The notes below the pieces were generated by a model that had not been told where the DNA came from, searched no databases, and was given only the letters and a program-made list of their open reading frames with translations. A program made the position numbers and the translations under genes. DNA of 64,000 nt from Apostichopus japonicus. Lineage: Eukaryota; Echinodermata; Holothuroidea; Aspidochirotida; Stichopodidae. The stretch is taken from positions 7,791,001-7,855,000 of the forward strand of contig NC_092562.1 in the NCBI RefSeq assembly GCF_037975245.1. The letters run 5' to 3'. Of the stretch, positions 10,410-25,100 are shown piece by piece (positions within the stretch are counted from its first letter, which is position 1; each line of letters starts with the position of its first letter).

Positions 10410-13400
10410 CCAGGATAACCAGTCAGAGAGCACTGGTAAACAGCACCCTGATCAGTGTGATTTGTAAATGAGTACTTCAAGTGAAGTCAGGTGATTAAGT
10501 TATCATGAATTTATAGCATTCGGTGTGTAAACCTTCTAGTCATAAATTAGCTGCTAGCACATTGCATATTAGCATGACGCATGCCACAAGCATTTTTCAA
10601 AATTTTACTTATTTCAAATCAAAGAAGGATGATTTGTCAAAGAAGCATGAGGTTGAATTAGTTGGATGGTGTTAATTAATTCTCTGCACATCATTGTATC
10701 TATTAACTTTTATACAAACTTTATACTGAAGAAATTTTCAAACCTAAATTAGTCAACTAAGTCTGTAATAGGTGATGGATAAATGAACACAGCAGGTGCT
10801 GGGCACACTCTTCAACATTTACCAGCTTATATGTACATTGCTATTTTGATATTCAGTGAGCAAACATGTAATTGACATATCAGCTGTAGGTCCCCACTGA
10901 GTGATTCATGGTGAGTCTCAGTACTAGTTTGATTGATGAATCAGAGATTTACTAAACCAAAACTATGATTTCATTGAACATGTTTCCAAAGGAACCTGTA
11001 TTATCAATGCTTTGAAGTGTCAAAACAGTGATGCATTTTTCATGTCACATTGTCAGTCTCAGATCCAGGTGGTTTTTGTGTTTATGAAGTGAAGATACTG
11101 AAGTGTATTACACTTTAAAGCAAATAACAAAGAAGGTGAGTACTTAATCACTGCCAACGCTAACGACATAAGTGGTAAATTTGAAAAAATGTACAGAAAA
11201 CTGTTAACAGCACCAACTTAGCAATTCAATGTGAGATTGGTTGACAAAAATTATGACATGAAATTAAAATATAGTAGAAAATTTAAAAGTGATGGAATGA
11301 ATAAGAGTAAGACATCTGTATTGATATTAGTGCAATACCTTGTAACAGTTGTACCATGCTAGCCATGGTCTATAGAAACTAAAGACTTAGGGCTCATTCT
11401 ACCACCAATGTCTCTGTGATGCTTAGCTAAAGAAGTATCAAAGTGTTACCAAAGACAGTTTTAAGGCCACTCTGTTCAGGAATTCAGTCACTAGAGTGTG
11501 GGCACAATCAGGCCATAAATATCAAGTGCAATTCTGCTGCTTGTGGTGTTAGGTTATCAGAGTTGCAGTTTGCATTGTTAGTCACCCTTACCAAGTCATG
11601 GTATAGTGGAATTTCCTTCGTGACTACAACGAGATAACTAATAAGAAAGGTATCAACTGCTTAATCTATTAGGGAGGATTTAATGTATTGTTTTACTCAT
11701 ATGTAAATGTTTAAAGCTACATCATGTTTCATGGGTACATTTGCTTGTTTGCAATGGTTCAGTATGATGAAGAAATGAGAGTTATATTGTGAAATTAAAT
11801 TTGTATGAAAGGTTATATGAAGTGAAATAAATGCAAGGGTTCTAGAAAGTGAAAACCTTGAGTGAAATGCTAAAAAGACCAAACCTTTGAAAAGAAAAAG
11901 AAATTTCTTTTGAGGTGCATATGCAACAGGGAGTTTCATGTTGCATAGTACTCTGGCAAAGTATAGTGAACTGTTCATGCCTTTATCGTTTATTATATTA
12001 GACAACCTTCCTTATTTGTCTTTCAATTATTGATAGAACTGTATAATGCTTTTAAGTTAAATCAACGTTACTACATACTGCTAACAGTCCCTTGCTTCAA
12101 CCAAGGAAATCTTGACCTGTTATGAGCTTTTGTTTGTAATTATACATCTCTTTTCATTTTCCTGTATTGCCCAGCGATTGTTCCACCAAAATATGGTTCA
12201 GATTTTCATACCACAAATTACTAAGTGGGTTGTATCAATTTTATCACTGTTTTATCAATTTCATCAGATTTTAACATAAACTTTAAGAATTTTTAAATAT
12301 TTCTATATGTTATATCAATTACAGGCTTCAGGAGATAGTAACAGTAATAATTCTAACATTGGACAGGGCTTGATATCCATGTCACCCGTCAATTCTTCTA
12401 TCTAAAAGTTTTTATTAAAATGAAATTAGCAACATTACTGTAGAACTGATGAAACTGAATCTTAGGAAATTGGTTATTGTAATATTTAAGTTGAATTCAG
12501 TTCAGAGTATTCCCTCCAATGGAGTAGTTCTACCAAATGATGCAAAATCCTGTGATCAGATGATTAATTAAAAGACAAGGGTGACTCTTAATTTCTGTAA
12601 GTGAGGACACATTGTAGTATAGTGGTCTGCTGTTTATTTGGCAGCGGCCACCACCACTTAGGAGGAGAGATTTGTTGGTATGATTACAGATATATAATTA
12701 TAATGATACAATCATATCGTTTGTTGTATTTTATAATGGCTCCATTAATCTGACTTTTCATGCAGTCGATAGTGAACACTAATAACTTTTACATATGAAG
12801 ACAACATGGCTTGTTGCAGAAATGGTAAAATTAGACATAAATTTGACATGTTAGAGCAACTTTAAAAGATCCTTATATTGAAGATAACAGTATCCTGTAT
12901 TCATAGGTTTATAAAATTGGTTAATACAGAGTTGTCGAATGATTGTTATATCCGAGAAAACTTCTTTATATAAGTTAGGATCCAATTCTGCTCGACAGGC
13001 CAGAAAGATTATTTTCCTTCCCCCACCTCCCCCAACCCTTACAAAACAATTAACAAACTCTAAATCAACAACTTTCATAAGTGAAATCTGTTCTTGATAA
13101 ATATTCATTATTGGTCCTAAGCTCCAGTAACCGAGTCTCAATTATTAATATTATATATGTATACTTGCATATCCCTGACACTGGAGAAAGCCTTCCGTAG
13201 AATTTGACATATCATGAAAACTAGCATGTTATTATCACATATTTTTTAAACAACCTCTGATAATAAAACTTTATCAAAACATAGCGGTTGTAATGTTAAC
13301 CGAGAAATAAAAAAAGACTTAATTACTGAAACAAGTGCACAGCATATATATATATTGCATCTTATTTCATGGAGCCTCCTACAGACATTGCAGAAATCAC

Positions 13401-14360
13401 TGGACCAACTGTTTATGCTCTCTTTATGTCAAGCAACATCAAAATATTTGGGCCAAAAATAATGTGGCCATGTTAAAATAATTCTAAGAATACCTGAGGG
13501 ACAGATAATTCAAACTTATTGAATAGTTTAAATTAAACAGTTCATGAGCCTAATTAAGATCAGTTGACAGAGGTCTTTGAATCATGTTATTTTAACATGT
13601 AACCTCCAGTTAGACTGACATTAATTTAGCATTTTATTAATCAGTTTAAATCAGAATATTCCCCCAACAGTAGATGGCTGATTAATAATAGTAGTTTAAA
13701 ACTAGCCTCTTATTGCTATGACAGTAAATATATATATTTTTCTTAATTTAAAAGTTCATAGAAGTTGTTACTTCTCAGCTGCTTTCATTAAAAATTAACA
13801 TAAGTTCGCTGAGAGTATTACAAATATCTATTTACACCCAAAACATCTTCTCCATCAAAAGACATGTGACCAAGTTCAAGTCTATTTATAGTTTGTATAC
13901 ACAACGATGTTGTTATAGCATAGCTCTACTAAGATCCATTATACACTGTTCACTCCTGTTAATGCATGTAAGATTATACAGAAGGGATACCAGTTCCATA
14001 TGGTACTTGTTAAACCAAGTATGCATCACTACTGAGGTCAGAATTTCTGCAAATCTGAGTAGAAATACACGTTTTCCTTGATACCATGAACGATTCACAA
14101 ACTTTTCAAAGTCACACGTAGACCAAGAAAATACCAATCTCCTTGTGATATAACTAACTTATTACACATCAAATTTCAGCCTCGCTATTAATTTCAAATG
14201 GTAATGGAAATAACTAAAAAAATATTTTTGTTGCACCTATTTTGATGAAGCTCTCTACAACATCTAGAATTCATGATTTTTTGTAACCTTTTTCATACCT
14301 GTCACTTACTACCAAAAATGATGAAAACACAACCACTAAAATCCCCAAAACATACTGGTT
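10410..14360. other. Convergent intergenic region, no gene seen
   Basis: Lies between the end of ABCD3 (+) and the end of the SLC25 gene (-). It is AT-rich with only short chance open frames (none above about 100 codons, none with recognisable motifs). It probably includes the ABCD3 3' UTR. I recognise no repeat family here. Confidence 0.6.
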
Positions 14361-15143
14361 TTACTTCACTCCTCTTTTAACTTAATCTACCTAGCCTACA
14401 ACAGTTAGTAACATTTTAGCACTGAGCCCCCATGTAACACCTACTACCTCTTCCTTCCGAATCAACCCACAGTCCTACAGATGCGTTCATAGCCCAAAAG
14501 CAGGGTCAGTGGAGGGCATATGATGAAGTTACATAGACACAACCCATTGCTGATCATCTGGAAACTGACAAAAGATACAATCATGAGCTGTGTAATAACT
14601 AATCAACAATCTGATTCAGTCATACCACCTGAGAGGTGAAAAAAGGTTGAAACTCACCTCACAACACATTGAGACTGTTCTATTCAGTTACAGCAAAGGC
14701 TCAAACTGGTACAGTACACTATATAAGTATATATAAATATATATAACATGCACTAATGACAACTAAGATTGTGCACAACTGGTACTTGTAAAGACAAATA
14801 GACAGGCATGATGGGAAATCTAATGACAAACCTCATGTCCAAAAATCTGCAAACTTAAGCATGATACTTATCAGTGCTTGATGAAGGTGATGTTATCTTG
14901 AATACCTAGCTGCCTTCAGAAACTTCAGCAAAACTTTTTAACAAACAAGATTCCAATGGATGTAAATCACACTAGAAAAACAGTTGTAAGCCTTGAGGAT
15001 GATAGATTTGGAAGGAAGAGGTAGTAGGTGTTGACCCTAAAGTATGTCAGTGGGGGCGCAGTGCTAAAATGTTACCGTCTGTTGTAGGTTAGGTAGATTA
15101 AGTGCATAGGTAGAATGGAGACAGGTAAGAGAGGAGTGAAGTA
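14361..15143. repeat. Inverted repeat pair, probable fold-back element
   Basis: Arms at about 14361-14460 and 15009-15143 are diverged inverted copies. Both contain, in opposite orientation, ttacttcactcctct, 'taatctacctagcctacaac', 'taacattttagcactg' and 'acacctactacctcttcctt'. The right arm has extra internal sequence. About 550 bp lie between the arms. A fragment of the same arm (gagacaggtaagagg..agtgaagtaaat) recurs near 18898-18930. No coding capacity. Confidence 0.7.
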
Positions 15144-16187
15144 AATTTATAAAACCTCTAGGATTTTCATCATGATAAATTAAAGATAAAATCCTCAGTT
15201 ATAATGTATTATTGCATTTTTGGAACAGAAAAGTCATATTAGATATTACTGAAAATCAAAAGGAAATATTTCAAGCTAATTGCAAAAATGAATTCTCTGT
15301 GAAATACCTCACACAATTTGGATAACTGTTAAAAATAGTGATCTAGCACCAGAAGATTGGTCCAATCAAGTCACTGTTTTACTAATTGCAAGAAATTCAA
15401 AAGCTGAAAATACAAATTGATAGAGTTTCTCTGCAGCAAGGTTTTCAGTTATTTTCTTGACATTGTTTATTGTATTTAAATATTGAATGGACATGTCAAA
15501 CACAAACAAGACACCAGAGTGACACCACAAGACATCAAAACTGTGACTATCCCTAAGTTTCATGATCCTGACATTACACTTACAAGTTTCAACTTGATTA
15601 GTATGAAATCACTTTTTAGTATCAGAAACACTGTGCCATGATGCAATAAATTACTAATGATGCCTGATTGCAAATTAAACCCTGAGAATATGTGGTTCTC
15701 CAACCCCAAATCAACAAAGACTTCTGTCATCTTGGTCATTGAACAATCTCTAAATGCAGATCATAATACTACATTGATCACTAGTGGTATATACAATTGC
15801 ATTTGTAATAATTAAAAAAGTTACCTTTGAGACATATTTGTGAGTTCCAAGTCAGACTTATTGTTTTAATCACCTCAACTTGTATTTTCTAAAGCATAAA
15901 TGTCATTCAACCACACTGCACAAGTGTGCACAAAAGATTTTGTATTGTGCTGTACATATCTCTGCTTTGAACAAGTCAATCACCCCTCTGAAGGCAAGAT
16001 TAACTGGCGTGTTTGATGCTTGTGAGAGTACAGAAATATGTAAACAGTATAGAACATCGGGACCAATATAACAGCAACCTACATAGAAGTGTTGGAGAGC
16101 CACATTAGTTTTTAATCAGTATTAGCTTCCATCCTATTGTTTCTTCTCAATTAACGAACTGTGGCTCGGTTGACTGCTCTACTTCCG
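15144..16187. other. Intergenic, SLC25 3' flank
   Basis: No gene or repeat recognised. It probably contains the 3' UTR of the - strand SLC25 gene, whose stop codon is at 16188-16190. Confidence 0.55.
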
Positions 16188-19100
16188 CTAATCTCTTAGA
16201 CCCCATTCTGTCACCTTCTTTTGTGCATTGGACATGACAATCATGCTGGTCCCATTTGAAATGAAGCTACGGATGGTTCCTGGACCAATACCTCTATACA
16301 GACCAAAGAAACCTCCTTTCTGTTTGAGTACCAGCCTTATCCTTTTCATAACTGGCAATTTTCTGGGAAAATAAAGAAGCATGGCAGATTTGAAGACACT
16401 GTTACCACCTCAAGTTAGATTAAGTTATCCAGCTTCCATTAATGCAATGTTGAAACAGGCTACAAAAATGCACTGAGGCTATAATGGCATCATTTGCTTT
16501 CAAAGTCTAACATCTGAAGTTTCCTTGTCTTTAGCTATCAATTTTCAAAGTTTTCACAATTTGTTTGCTAAAGACCTTTCATCTCCAGCAAGACCGATAT
16601 TCTGACTGCACTCAACATTGGGCAACACCTACAAGTATGAGATCCATCTAATTCTTTGTTCTTCAGAAGTATTTACAAGCAAGACATGACAAGATTATAC
16701 ACCCAAGCAGATGTACACAAGTACAAACCTTCATGTTAGCCATCATTATTACATAGATATACTAACATTTATTCATGTTATTTTTTAGTTAAATTAAAGT
16801 ATAGGTTTTTGTTCTTGTATCTAACCAAGGCTTTACATCAATTAACCCTGGGCATTGGAAACTTTGTCACATCTACACGCTTAAGTGCGTACTATTCAAA
16901 CAGTTGCTGCCCGGGCACTACAGTGCGCCAAATCTATGTATCCCCTTTAGGACTTCCCATAGGGTGCAGCCACAAACCGGCACACATAACTTTCTTTACA
17001 AGTTACCTCGCAGGTCCCATTTATACACCTGGGTATTAAGAGGGGCAATGGAGATGAAGCGCCTTGACCAAGGACACAACTTAAATGAACTAACCAGGAC
17101 TCAAACATGCAATCCTTAGATCCCTGGTCCATTGCATTTTCCATTTGCCCACAACCCCCACCTTTAACAAGCAACATCTGCACTTAATACTTCCACCTTT
17201 TCTTCAACACTTTAGTGATATGCATCAAAGTCAAAATGAATTCAGTATATCTATCCAATGTAACTACACCAATACTTATATATGGTAATTGGCAACTGAG
17301 ACAAAATAAAGGAAATGAGAGCAGTGCATATTGAATGTTAACTTGAAGCTAAACTATCTTTATGGGCCATGTAGTTTGCTGACTCAGAACTGATAACTAC
17401 AATAACTACATGTGATAACTGATAACTACAATGTAATGTAAATCATATGCACCACCATCGAAGAGTGAACTCATTGTACTTACTCTCCATAGTCAGCCTG
17501 CACCTGTGTTTTCATATACTCCAAAGGCCAAACCACCCACCATGCTAGAGTGTATCAAGTTAAGAAATGCAACTTTCAGATAACTGCAGAATCTAGGGAC
17601 TAAACCAAACATATCTGTTATATATTTGTGTAAGCTTTTACATTGTATTTGTTTACATATCAAAGGGTTCTTGATTCATAAAGATAATAGTGTGTGCTTT
17701 CAGATATGTGGTAACTTTATCAGGGTGCACTCTCCAAGCCAGAGATATGATTACTGGATTGTCCGTAAGCAGACTTGATTGAATGTGCAGGGTTAATACA
17801 AGATACAGAGTAGCCTTAATAAGAACGTATCTTGTTAATGGAAGACCTATGTCACAGTTATCTGACATGGTAGGCATTTACTTACCTCTTATATGTCATT
17901 CATACATTTAAAAATATTACCAAAACACCATATATGGCATAATGATAGCTTTCATCTATGATAGAGATGGAAGAGATGGAAGAGAGACAAGGAACTTGTT
18001 ACTCTTCCAACTTTTTAACAAGGCTATTAAGAAAATGTTTACTTTCTTCCTATTTTGAAATGATAGTACTACTAGTATTTAATATTGATCACGGTATGAT
18101 CACCTGTTTATAAGTAAAGGATATGTAGCAGCTACTCCTGAAACCAAGAAGGGTCCAAACACAGACTGTTCAAAGACTTGAGGAAAATGTCTCCTCTGAG
18201 TGTCAATAAGTATGAAGTATGTGGTCATTAAACCTAATGTACGACACCACATAACTCCAAAACCCTGAAAAGAAACAACATAAAAGAACACCAAATGATC
18301 ATAAGAATTCAAAGTGAAATCACCAACCTGACCCTAGACTAAAACCTACAGCAACTCTTTACCATCTCCTACCAAATACTACACTAAATTTAGTGTATGT
18401 GTCTAGAATGGAGGAGCTAATTGAGTTTTATCATCCATAATTCTATTTATTAAAGTGATGAAATATCTGGTCTTTGCTCTATGGAAATAACCAGAATGCA
18501 AAAATGCTTTGTGGTTCGATGATGTAACATGAACAGTGTTTTTCATGAATCTGACATAATGAATAGTGAGGGTGTACAACATACTTGATCTTAGTAATAC
18601 AGTGAAAAGCAGTGTGATGTGACAAACAATAAATTCAAAATGACACAGGCTGTCCTGAAATGACCATTGACCTCAACAACAGGCTTCTTGTACTTAATTT
18701 GATAGATACGTCAACATACTAAAAATGACATCTGTTCTTATTGAAATATTTCACTCCTGGTGAACTCAAATGACCATTGACCTCCATCCACAACATCAAG
18801 CATTTTTCACGTACTCAATGTGGTACAAATACATACCAAATATGCGATCTGTCCAAGCTTCCCTTGGGATATTATGTTGAGGAACGCATGTTAGTGTAGA
18901 GAGACAGGTAAGAGGGCAGTGAAGTAAATGAATGGAGTTTGTTGATTTCAAATGACCTTTGCACTCCACCAAAAGCAATAATAGGCTCCCCAAATTTTAC
19001 ATGGTACATCTACAACCAAATAAAGATCGGTCCAAGGTTCCCTTCTTCCAATATCATGTTGACAAGGCCTTTATAATTTGACCTGTTGTCCCCAAATGAC

Positions 19101-22100
19101 CTTTAACCTCCATCAAAAGCAATAGGCTTCTTTTCTCAATGTTATATACCTTCATACCAAATATGAGATCTGCCCAACCAATATAGAGATACCATGTTTA
19201 CAAGGTTTTCACAATTTGAACTCTAATGACCCCAAATGACCTTTGGCCTCCAACAAAAACATTAGGCTTCTTTCACACAATGTACTCCTACACACTACAT
19301 ATGAAATTGGTCCGGCCTTCCCTTCTTGAGATTTCGTGTTCACAAGGTTTCACAATTTGACCCCTAGTGACCTCAAATTACCATGAATGCAAAGGTTACG
19401 ATTATCATCGAAACCAAAAACGGATGTCAGACTTAGCTCAGACTAGGATACGCAGTTTTTCATTCATATGATTGTCTAGTCTCCGAAATGAAGATTCCAC
19501 AAAACTTGTTATGAGCAACATCACTTGTCTTTGAGCACATCATCAATACTTCACCTACATTATTATCATTGTAGCACTGACATAAACTAGCTCTCAAACA
19601 TGTTGGATATATGCAAACTTAACTTGCATAACTGAAAATGTCAACACTGGCATGAATTTCATTTCTTTCTTGTTACAATTTGACTCATGGTGATATTATC
19701 ATCTACAGAAATCTTCTGAAAAGGTCCAAATTATGAAACAGCTATATCAACTTGATTTTAGAGCATTAGACAGATTAAAATAACACAAAAACCTTGTTAA
19801 TCAGTCAATCCATGGTAACCATGGTCCAATCCAGAACCATCAACCAGTAAACATGACTTATTGAAATACCAAGCCCACTAGATAAAAGAGTTGTCAGTAA
19901 ACATTAGTTCCTATCAAACTGTTCACCCCCCACCCCAACCACCCCCGCCCTTAACCTTACCTGATACAAGCCTCTATAATTCCAGCTCTGCTGTGTTTGT
20001 CTTCTTATCTGTAAATTTACACAAAAGTACATTCATAACATATTTATCAGAATACACACAGATTGTGTTTATTTTAAATTTCATAGAGAGAGAGATAACA
20101 TATACAACACAGATAACATAATCACAGCACAAATTTAGGATAATGAATAGCGTATATTTCAGACACGCCTGCCAAAAGTGAAGTGAAATATAATAAACAA
20201 ACAAAAACTGGACACAGAACTACAAAGAGAGAATACTTACTGTAGCACAGTGACACATATGGAGTATACTTAGTATATTGACACATACGGAGTATACTTA
20301 GTATAGTGACAAATATGGAGTATACTTAGCATAGTGACACATGGAGTTTACTTAGTATAGTAACACATATGGAGTATACTTAGTATAGTGACACATATGG
20401 AGTTTACTTAGTATAGTGACACATATGGAGTATACTTAGTATATTGACACATATGGAGTATACTTAGAACATTGACACATATAGAGTATACTTAGTATAG
20501 TGACACATCTGGAGTATAATTAGTATATTGACACAAATATGGAGTATACTTAGTTTAGTGACACATATGGAGTATACTTAGTATAGTGACACATATAGAG
20601 TAGACTTAGTATATTGACACATATGGAAATACTTAGTATATTGACACATATGGAGTATTATTAGTATAGTGACACATATGGAGTATACTTAGTATAGTGA
20701 CACATCTGGAGTATACTTAGTATAGTGACACATCTGGAGTATACTTAGTATATTGACACATATGGAGTTTACTTAGTATAGTGACACATATGGAGTATAC
20801 TTAGTATATTGACACATATGGAGTATACTTAGAACATTGACACATATATAGTATACTTAGTATAGTGACACATATGGAGTATACTTAGTATATTGACACA
20901 TATGGAGTATACTTAGTTTAGTGACACATATGGAGTATACTTAGTATATTGACACATATGGAGTATATCTAGTATATTGACACAAATATGGAGTATACTT
21001 AATTTAGTGACACATATGGAGTATACTTAGTATAGTGACACATATGGAGTATACTTAGTATATTGACACATACGGAGATACTTAGTATATTGACACATAT
21101 GGAGTATACTTAGTATATTGACACATATGGAGTATACTTAGAACATTGACACATATGGAGTATACTTAGTATAGTGACACATATGGAGTATACTTAGTAT
21201 ATTGACACATATGGAGTATACTTAGTTTAGTGACACATATGGAGTATACTTAGTATATTGACACATATGGAGTATATTTAGTATATTGACACAAATATGG
21301 AGTATACTTAGTTTAGTGACACAATGGAGTATAATTAGTATAGTGACACATGTGGAGTATACTTAGTATATTGACACATATGGAGATACTTAGTATAGTG
21401 ACACCATAAACTACCTTTGCAAGTTCAAGTGGTGATTCTATCACTGCTCTGGCTGTAGAACCACACATCCCAGCAATCACTACCCTTCTGTAAAATTAAA
21501 CAGTGTATTATACAGAATTACTAGTATATACCCACTCTGTTTGATGTGTTGTGTTGTAGAACCACACATCCCAGCAATCACTACCCTTCTGTAAAATTAA
21601 ACAGTGTATTATACAGAATTACTAGTATATACCCACTCTGTTTGATGTGTTGTGTTGTAGAACCACACATCCCAGCAATCACTACCCTTCTGTAAAATTA
21701 AACAGTGTATTATACAGAATTACTAGTATATACCCACTCTGTTTGATGTGTTGTGTTGTAGAACCACACATCCCAGCAATCACTACCCTTCTGTAAAATT
21801 AAACAGTGTATTATACAGAATTACTAGTATATACCCACTCTGTTTGATGTGTTGTGTTGTAGAACCACACATCCCAGCAATCACTACCCTTCTGTAAAAT
21901 TAAACAGTGTATTATACAGAATTACTAGTATATACCCACTCTGTTTGATGTGTTGTGTTGTAGAACCACACATCCCAGCAATCACTACCCTTCTGTAAAA
22001 TTAAACAGTGTATTATACAGAATTACTAGTATATACCCACTCTGTTTGATGTGTTGTGTTGTAGAACCACACATCCCAGCAATCACTACCCTTCTGTAAA

Positions 22101-25100
22101 ATTAAACAGTGTATTATACAGAATTACTAGTATATACCCACTCTGTTTGATGTGTTGTGTTGTAGAACCACACATCCCAGCAATCACTACCCTTCTGTAA
22201 AATTAAACAGTGTATTATACAGAATTACTAGTATATACCCACTCTGTTTGATGTGTTGTGTTGTAGAACCACACATCCCAGCAATCACTACCCTTCTGTA
22301 AAATTAAACAGTGTATTATACAGAATTACTAGTATATACCCACTCTGTTTGATGTGTTGTGTTGTAGAACCACACATCCCAGCAATCACTACCCTTCTGT
22401 AAAATTAAACAGTGTATTATACAGAATTACTAGTATATACCCACTCTGTTTGATGTGTTGTGTTGTAGAACCACACATCCCAGCAATCACTACCCTTCTG
22501 TAAAATTAAACAGTGTATTATACAGAATTACTAGTATATACCCACTCTGTTTGATGTGTTGTGTTGTAGAACCACACATCCCAGCAATCACTACCCTTCT
22601 GTAAAATTAAACAGTGTATTATACAGAATTACTAGTATATACCCACTCTGTTTGATGTGTTGTGTTGTAGAACCACACATCCCAGCAATCACTACCCTTC
22701 TGTAAAATTAAACAGTGTATTATACAGAATTACTAGTATATACCCACTCTGTTTGATGTGTTGTGTTGTAGAACCACACATCCCAGCAATCACTACCCTT
22801 CTGTAAAATTAAACAGTGTATTATACAGAATTACTAGTATATACCCACTCTGTTTGATGTGTTGTGTTGTAGAACCACACATCCCAGCAATCACTACCCT
22901 TCTGTAAAATTAAACAGTGTATTATACAGAATTACTAGTATATACCCACTCTGTTTGATGTGTTGTGTTGTAGAACCACACATCCCAGCAATCACTACCC
23001 TTCTGTAAAATTAAACAGTGTATTATACAGAATTACTAGTATATACCCACTCTGTTTGATGTGTTGTGTTGTAGAACCACACATCCCAGCAATCACTACC
23101 CTTCTGTAAAATTAAACAGTGTATTATACAGAAGTACTAGTATATACCCACTCTGTTTGATGTGTTGTGTTGTAGAACCACACATCCCAGCAATCACTAC
23201 CCTTCTGTAAAATTAAACAGTGTATTATACAGAATTACTAGTATATACCCACTCTGTTTGATGTGTTGTGTTGTAGAACCACACATCCCAGCAATCACTA
23301 CCCTTCTGTAAAATTAAACAGTGTATTATACAGAATTACTAGTATATACCCACTCTGTTTGATGTGTTGTGTTGTAGAACCACACATCCCAGCAATCACT
23401 ACCCTTCTGTAAAATTAAACAGTGTATTATACAGAATTACTAGTATATACCCACTCTGTTTGATGTGTTGTGTTGTAGAACCACACATCCCAGCAATCAC
23501 TACCCTTCTGTAAAATTAAACAGTGTATCATACAGAATTACTAGTATATACCCACTCTGTTTGATGTGTTGTGTTGTAGAACCACACATCCCAGCAATCA
23601 CTACCCTTCTGTAAAATTAAACAGTGTATCATACAGAATTACTAGTATATACCCACTCTGTTTGATGTGTTGTGTTGTAGAACCACACATCCCAGCAATC
23701 ACTACCCTTCTGTAAAATTAAACAGTGTATTATACAGAATTACTAGTATATACCCACTCTGTTTGATGTGTTGTGTTGTAGAACCACACATCCCAGCAAT
23801 CACTACCCTTCTGTAAAATTAAACAGTGTATTATACAGAATTACTAGTATATACCCACTCTGTTTGATGTGTTGTGTTGTAGAACCACACATCCCAGCAA
23901 TCACTACCCTTCTGTAAAATTAAACAGTGTATTATACAGAATTACTAGTATATACCCACTCTGTTTGATGTGTTGTGTTGTAGAACCACACATCCCAGCA
24001 ATCACTACCCTTCTGTAAAATTAAACAGTGTATTATACAGAATTACTAGTATATACCCACTCTGTTTGATGTGTTGTGTTGTAGAACCACACATCCCAGC
24101 AATCACTACCCTTCTGTAAAATTAAACAGTGTATTATACAGAATTACTAGTATATACCCACTCTGTTTGATGTGTTGTGTTGTAGAACCACACATCCCAG
24201 CAATCACTACCCTTCTGTAAAATTAAACAGTGTATTATACAGAATTACTAGTATATACCCACTCTGTTTGATGTGTTGTGTTGTAGAACCACACATCCCA
24301 GCAATCACTACCCTTCTGTAAAATTAAACAGTGTATTATACAGAATTACTAGTATATACCCACTCTGTTTGATGTGTTGTGTTGTAGAACCACACATCCC
24401 AGCAATCACTACCCTTCTGTAAAATTAAACAGTGTATTATACAGAATTACTAGTATATACCCACTCTGTTTGATGTGATGTGTTGTAGAACCACACATCC
24501 CAGCAATCACTACCCTTCTGTAAAATTAAACAGTGTATTATACAGAATTACTAGTATATACCCACTCTGTTTGATGTGTTGTGTTGTAGAACCACACATC
24601 CCAGCAATCACTACCCTTCTGTAAAATTAAACAGTGTATTATACAGAATTACTAGTATATACCCACTCTGTTTGATGTGTTGTGTTGTAGAACCACACAT
24701 CCCAGCAATCACTACCCTTCTGTAAAATTAAACAGTGTATTATACAGAATTACTAGTATATACCCACTCTGTTTGATGTGTTGTAGCACTGCAGGCAAGT
24801 AATACATACTTGTCCAGGATGAATACCAGATAACAGCATGCATAGTTGATACCTGCACCTTCCTATGTATTAAATATGTAGCAGCAATTTGCTTTCAACA
24901 AATTTCCAACCACCTTTTGGAAAATGGTTTATACTGCTGAAAATTCTGACAACTGTTGCTGTACTACCTTATAAAATGTGCACTTAATATGAAAACACCT
25001 AGATTCTTACACACCACCATTTACAATAACATCATTTTGTGATATCATACAACAGAGAATGATTAATAACATATAAACGTATGAACTCATAGAAGTGACA

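Noticed and set aside
18103-18124. Extension of SLC25 exon 7 to the GT donor (..ATYPLLIN)
   Set aside because: It breaks the frame with exon 8 and disrupts the carrier spacing. The AT-AC sites fit exactly.
20250-24787. Regular arrays as a CRISPR locus
   Set aside because: The units are contiguous with no unique spacers, the context is a eukaryotic intron, and there are no cas genes.
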